A program made the position numbers and the translations under genes. Of a stretch of DNA of 15,367 bases, positions 13,206 to 15,367 are shown one piece after another; the first letter of the stretch is position 1, and every line of letters begins with the position of its first letter. Origin of the DNA: Treponema sp. (GTDB lineage Bacteria > Spirochaetota > Spirochaetia > Treponematales > Breznakiellaceae); assembly GCA_031264475.1 (NCBI GenBank), contig JAISEA010000125.1, forward strand, positions 1 to 15,367. The letters run 5' to 3'. Below the pieces are notes generated by a model. It was not told where the DNA came from, ran no database searches, and worked only from the letters and a program-made list of their open reading frames with translations.

Positions 13206-13886
13206 CTATCGCCATAGGACTTCAAGATTATTCCGCGCAGTGGCGTCAGTAGGATCGAGTTGCAACGCCTTCTCCCAGTCGGCGCGGGCGCGGGCATAAT
13301 CGTCTTTATAGTAGTATGCGGTGCCCCGGTTAGTGTACGCCATAGCATTATTGGGATTGAGCCGCAACGCCTCAGTGTAGTCCGCGATCTCTTTGTCATA
13401 CTCCTCTTTGTTACCATAGGCAATACCCCTGTTATAGTACGCCTCAGCAAGATTGGGATTGAGCCGCAACGCCTCAGTGTAGTCCGCGATGGCTCGGTCA
13501 CGCTCCCCTTTGTCATCGTAGGCGATGCCCCGGTTATAGTACGCATTAGCATCGTTGGGGTTGAGCCGCAACGCCTCGTTGAAATCAGCGATGGCTTTGT
13601 CATACTCCCCTTTGTTTTTGTAGGCGTTGCCCCGGTTATTATACGCCACCACATGATTGGGGTTGAGCCGCAACGCCTCAGTGTAGTCCGCGATGGCTCG
13701 GTCATACTCCCCTTTATAATAATAGGCGGCGCCCCGGTTGTTATACGCCGCCGCGTCATTGGGGTTGCGCCTGATCGCCTCGGTGTACTTTGCTATGTCC
13801 TGCTCGACGCTTCCTGTCCCGCTCTGGGCAAAGGCGGTAACCGCCGACAGGACGGCAAAAACCATACACAGTAAACCTTTTTTCAT
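13206..13886 (-). CDS. Secreted TPR-repeat protein
   Basis: 226 residues. The start is the ATG at 13886, six bases after AAGGAG (13893-13898); the longer frame to 13994 only reads through the intergenic repeat. The signal peptide MKKGLLCMVFAVLSAVTAFA ends near Ala20-Gln21, so the protein is exported, probably to the periplasm. After a partial unit (TEAIRRNPND) come five 34-residue TPRs of pattern AxAYxNRGxAYxxKGEYDxAIADYTEALRLNPN and a C-terminal cap DWEKALQLDPTDATARNNLEVLWR. The TPRs are nearly identical at the DNA level (102-bp periodicity), which permits changes in copy number by recombination. Such arrays bind proteins; the partner is unknown. The paralogue lies directly upstream at 14043-14759. 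Confidence 0.9.
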   Translation of the reverse strand: MKKGLLCMVFAVLSAVTAFAQSGTGSVEQDIAKYTEAIRRNPNDAAAYNNRGAAYYYKGEYDRAIADYTEALRLNPNHVVAYNNRGNAYKNKGEYDKAIADFNEALRLNPNDANAYYNRGIAYDDKGERDRAIADYTEALRLNPNLAEAYYNRGIAYGNKEEYDKEIADYTEALRLNPNNAMAYTNRGTAYYYKDDYARARADWEKALQLDPTDATARNNLEVLWR

Positions 13887-13910
13887 ATTCTTCTCCTTAA
13901 TAATAAACAA

Positions 13911-13934
13911 TACGTCTGACACCGCCAAGACGTA
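13911..13934 (-). promoter_or_regulatory. 5' hairpin of the TPR gene at 13206-13886
   Basis: TACGTCT and AGACGTA (7-bp perfect stem) enclose the 10-base loop GACACCGCCA, 25 bases before the start codon and just upstream of the Shine-Dalgarno. The same hairpin, with loop GACACCACCA, sits at 14786-14809 before the paralogue. The loop carries the GACACC word of the arrays. In the leader RNA it could affect ribosome access or RNA stability. Confidence 0.6.
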
Positions 13935-13957
13935 AATAACAAATAATAGTGAGCAAA

Positions 13958-14037
13958 GAGCAGGAGTCCCGCGCCATGTCTGACACCGCCGCACGTCTCA
14001 TCTTTCCTTTGCTCATTACTCATTACTAACTATTAAC
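13958..14037. repeat. TPR-module intergenic repeat, copy b
   Basis: GCAGGAGTCCCGCGCC, ATGTCTGACACCGCCGCACG and TTACTCATTACTAACTATTAACT match copy a at 13104-13192. Upstream of it (13935-13957) AAATAAC, AAATAAT and AGTGAGC form a decayed heptad tract. The AT arms are mutually inverse (TAGTGAGCAAAG against CTTTGCTCATTA). Confidence 0.8.
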
Positions 14038-14042
14038 TTTCT

Positions 14043-14759
14043 TTAATATCCCATGCCCCGTAGGACTTCAAGATTATTCCGTGCATCGGCATCAGTGGGA
14101 TCGAGTTGCAACGCCTTCTCCCAGTCAGCGCGGGCGCGGACGTAATCCTTTTTATAGTAGTAGGCGATGCCCCGGTTATTGTACGCCCCAGCATCATTGG
14201 GGTCGAGCCGTAGCACCGTATTGAAATCCGCAATGGCTCTGTCATACTCCCCTTTCATAACATAGGTGAGTCCCCTGTTAGTGTACGCATCAGCGTCATT
14301 TGGGTTGAGCCGCAACGCCGCATTGTAGTCCGCAATGGACCGGTCATACTCCTTCTTGCTGTAGTAAACGAAGCCTCGGTTATTGTACGCCTCAGCATAA
14401 TTGGGGTTGAGTCGTAACGCCTCGTTGTAGTCCGCGATTGCCCGGTCATACTCCTCTTTATTGTTGTAGGCATTGCCCCGGTTATAGTACGCATCGGCAA
14501 GATCGGGGTTGAGCCGCACCGACGCATTGTAATCCGCGATGGCTCGGTCATACTCCCCTTTGCCATTGTAGGCGTTGCCCCGGTTATTGTACGCCTCAGC
14601 ATAGTTGGGGTTGAGCCGCAACGCCTGATTGTAGTCTGCGATGGCTCTGTCATACTCCCCTTTTTCATTGTAGGCGGCGCCCCGGTTAGTGTACGCCTCA
14701 GCAAGATTGTTCGTCTGGAAGATCGTTCTCATGACCGCTTGAATATATCCTTTTTTCAT
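14043..14759 (-). CDS. TPR-repeat protein without signal peptide, paralogue
   Basis: 238 residues, start at 14759 with AAGGAG (14766-14771) six bases upstream. Six 34-residue TPRs (from AEAYTNRGAAYNEKGEYDRA to AGAYNNRGIAYYYKKDYVRA) precede the cap DWEKALQLDPTDADARNNLEVLRG, nearly identical to that of the neighbour. The first four residues MKKG and the leader match the neighbour, but the hydrophobic signal sequence is replaced by YIQAVMRTIFQTNN, so the protein is predicted to stay in the cytoplasm. It has one TPR more than the paralogue. The 3' flanks of both genes also match (CTAACTATTAACT), so the duplicated unit includes flanking DNA. Confidence 0.9.
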   Translation of the reverse strand: MKKGYIQAVMRTIFQTNNLAEAYTNRGAAYNEKGEYDRAIADYNQALRLNPNYAEAYNNRGNAYNGKGEYDRAIADYNASVRLNPDLADAYYNRGNAYNNKEEYDRAIADYNEALRLNPNYAEAYNNRGFVYYSKKEYDRSIADYNAALRLNPNDADAYTNRGLTYVMKGEYDRAIADFNTVLRLDPNDAGAYNNRGIAYYYKKDYVRARADWEKALQLDPTDADARNNLEVLRGMGY

Positions 14760-14785
14760 CTTCTTCTCCTTTTAATAATAAACAA

Positions 14786-14809
14786 TACGTCTGACACCAC
14801 CAAGACGTA
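14786..14809 (-). promoter_or_regulatory. 5' hairpin of the TPR gene at 14043-14759
   Basis: TACGTCT and AGACGTA enclose GACACCACCA. Stem and distance to the start codon match the hairpin at 13911-13934, with one change in the loop. Confidence 0.6.
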
Positions 14810-14812
14810 ATA

Positions 14813-14875
14813 GTTAGCAGTTAGCAGTTAGCAGTTAGCAGTTAGCAATTAGCAATTAGCAATTAGCAATTAGCA
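14813..14875. repeat. Heptanucleotide tract, 9 perfect units
   Basis: Five GTTAGCA units (14813-14847) run directly into four ATTAGCA units (14848-14875). The tract is 54-116 bases upstream of the start codon of the minus-strand TPR gene, in the likely promoter region. Perfect 7-bp repeats are prone to slippage, so copy number may vary between cells. Seven-bp tracts in the hmw adhesin promoters of Haemophilus influenzae tune expression this way; the analogy is mine. Confidence 0.95.
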
Positions 14876-15367
14876 GGAGTCCCGCGCTATGTCTGACACC
14901 GCCGCATCTGACACCGCGCCTCGACACCACCGCGTCTGACACCGCGCCCTGACACCTGCGCGTGCCTGACACCGCGCCCTGACACCTGCGCGTGCCTGAC
15001 ACCGCGCCCGACACCTGCGACTAGCCTGACACCTGCGCGCCCTGCCTGACACCGCGCCCTGACACCGCCGCGCCCGACACCGCCGTGTGCCTGACATTCG
15101 CGCCTCTAACACCTGCGCGTGCCTGACACCGCGCCCTGACACCGCCGCGACAGACACCCGCGCGTGCTATACCGCCGCGCCCAAACCCACCGCCTCGCCG
15201 CACCCCGCCACCCGCAGGTCCCTGCCTCCGCGACGCTCTACCGCCGCCCCCGACACCTGCGCGCGCCTGACACCGCCGCGCCCGACACCTGCGCGTCTGA
15301 CACCAGCGCGTGCCCGACACCTGCGCCCGACACCTGCGCGTGCTATACCGCCGCCGTGCCTGACACC
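14876..15367. repeat. Degenerate GC-rich array on a TGACACC core, with intergenic repeat copy c at its left edge
   Basis: It opens with GGAGTCCCGCGCTATGTC, copy c of the TPR-module repeat, and continues as about 30 imperfect units. Each unit has a core CTGACACC, TCTGACACC or CGACACC and a GC-rich spacer, mainly GCGCC, GCCGCGCC or TGCGCGTGC. A 30-bp higher-order unit (13 + 17 bp) is repeated exactly at 14936-14965 and 14966-14995. The stretch of about 15170-15250 is badly eroded (TATACC, CAAACCC, CTCTACC cores). The array reaches the window edge. Minus-strand open frames across it encode only low-complexity Arg/Ala/Gly/Cys text. Confidence 0.9.

Noticed and set aside
13190..13759. Long minus-strand frame overlapping the TPR gene (and the similar one at 14255-14704)
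   Set aside because: Periodic Thr/Arg-rich text arises from reading the 102-bp TPR DNA repeats in a second frame; the TPR frame has the signal peptide, RBS and cap.
13260..13874. Plus-strand 204-residue frame antisense to the TPR gene
   Set aside because: Its repeats mirror the TPR DNA repeats on the opposite strand and no start signal is seen.
13887..13994. Upstream extension of the exported TPR protein by 36 residues
   Set aside because: The extension reads through the leader hairpin and intergenic repeat; AAGGAG and a clear signal peptide place the start at 13886.
14870..15320. Two minus-strand frames across the right array
   Set aside because: They encode only low-complexity Arg/Ala/Cys/Gly strings; unit lengths are not multiples of three, and they have no RBS.

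Overview
The window looks like chromosomal DNA of a spirochaete, most likely a treponeme. The strongest marker is an 895-residue protein with a complete GreA domain only at its C-terminus. GreA is short in most bacteria but very long in Borrelia and Treponema. A lipoprotein, several TPR proteins and a signal-peptide/von Willebrand-like membrane protein fit this placement, which is inferred from protein content alone.

Layout: (1) Positions 1-462 are a 21-bp tandem array of 22 units. (2) Positions 463-10684 are ordinary plus-strand, gene-dense DNA. A promoter near 619-646 leads into three overlapping genes: a 41-residue membrane peptide, a 62-residue helical protein, and a secreted beta-propeller protein with a deacetylase-like domain that lacks the usual catalytic histidines. 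An ABC-F ATPase, a TPR protein, the long GreA and a vWA-like membrane protein follow. (3) From 10685 to the right edge the DNA changes character. Genes are sparse and separated by repeats: an 11-bp palindrome GTGTCWGACAC, a roughly 100-bp interspersed element in two copies, hairpins with a centre reading (G/C)NATATGC, and heptanucleotide tracts. This part holds a lipoprotein gene, a duplicated 3' remnant of it, a small minus-strand orphan gene between two hairpins, and a minus-strand family of TPR genes (two intact, one reduced to a single TPR). (4) Positions 14891-15367 are a second, degenerate GC-rich array built on a TGACACC core that runs off the window.

The left genes probably serve cell-envelope and translation/transcription housekeeping. 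The right part is an accessory, repeat-driven region: each TPR module carries the same 5' hairpin, a heptad tract of different sequence and copy number, and the same GTCTGACACC-containing intergenic repeat. That suggests repeated duplication of a gene-plus-control unit. I see no rRNA, tRNA, transposase gene, CRISPR array or phage gene. The most interesting items are the two perhaps related arrays, the TPR modules with their 7-bp tracts, the histidine-less deacetylase-like protein, and the 41-residue ORF that resembles the start of a signal peptidase.
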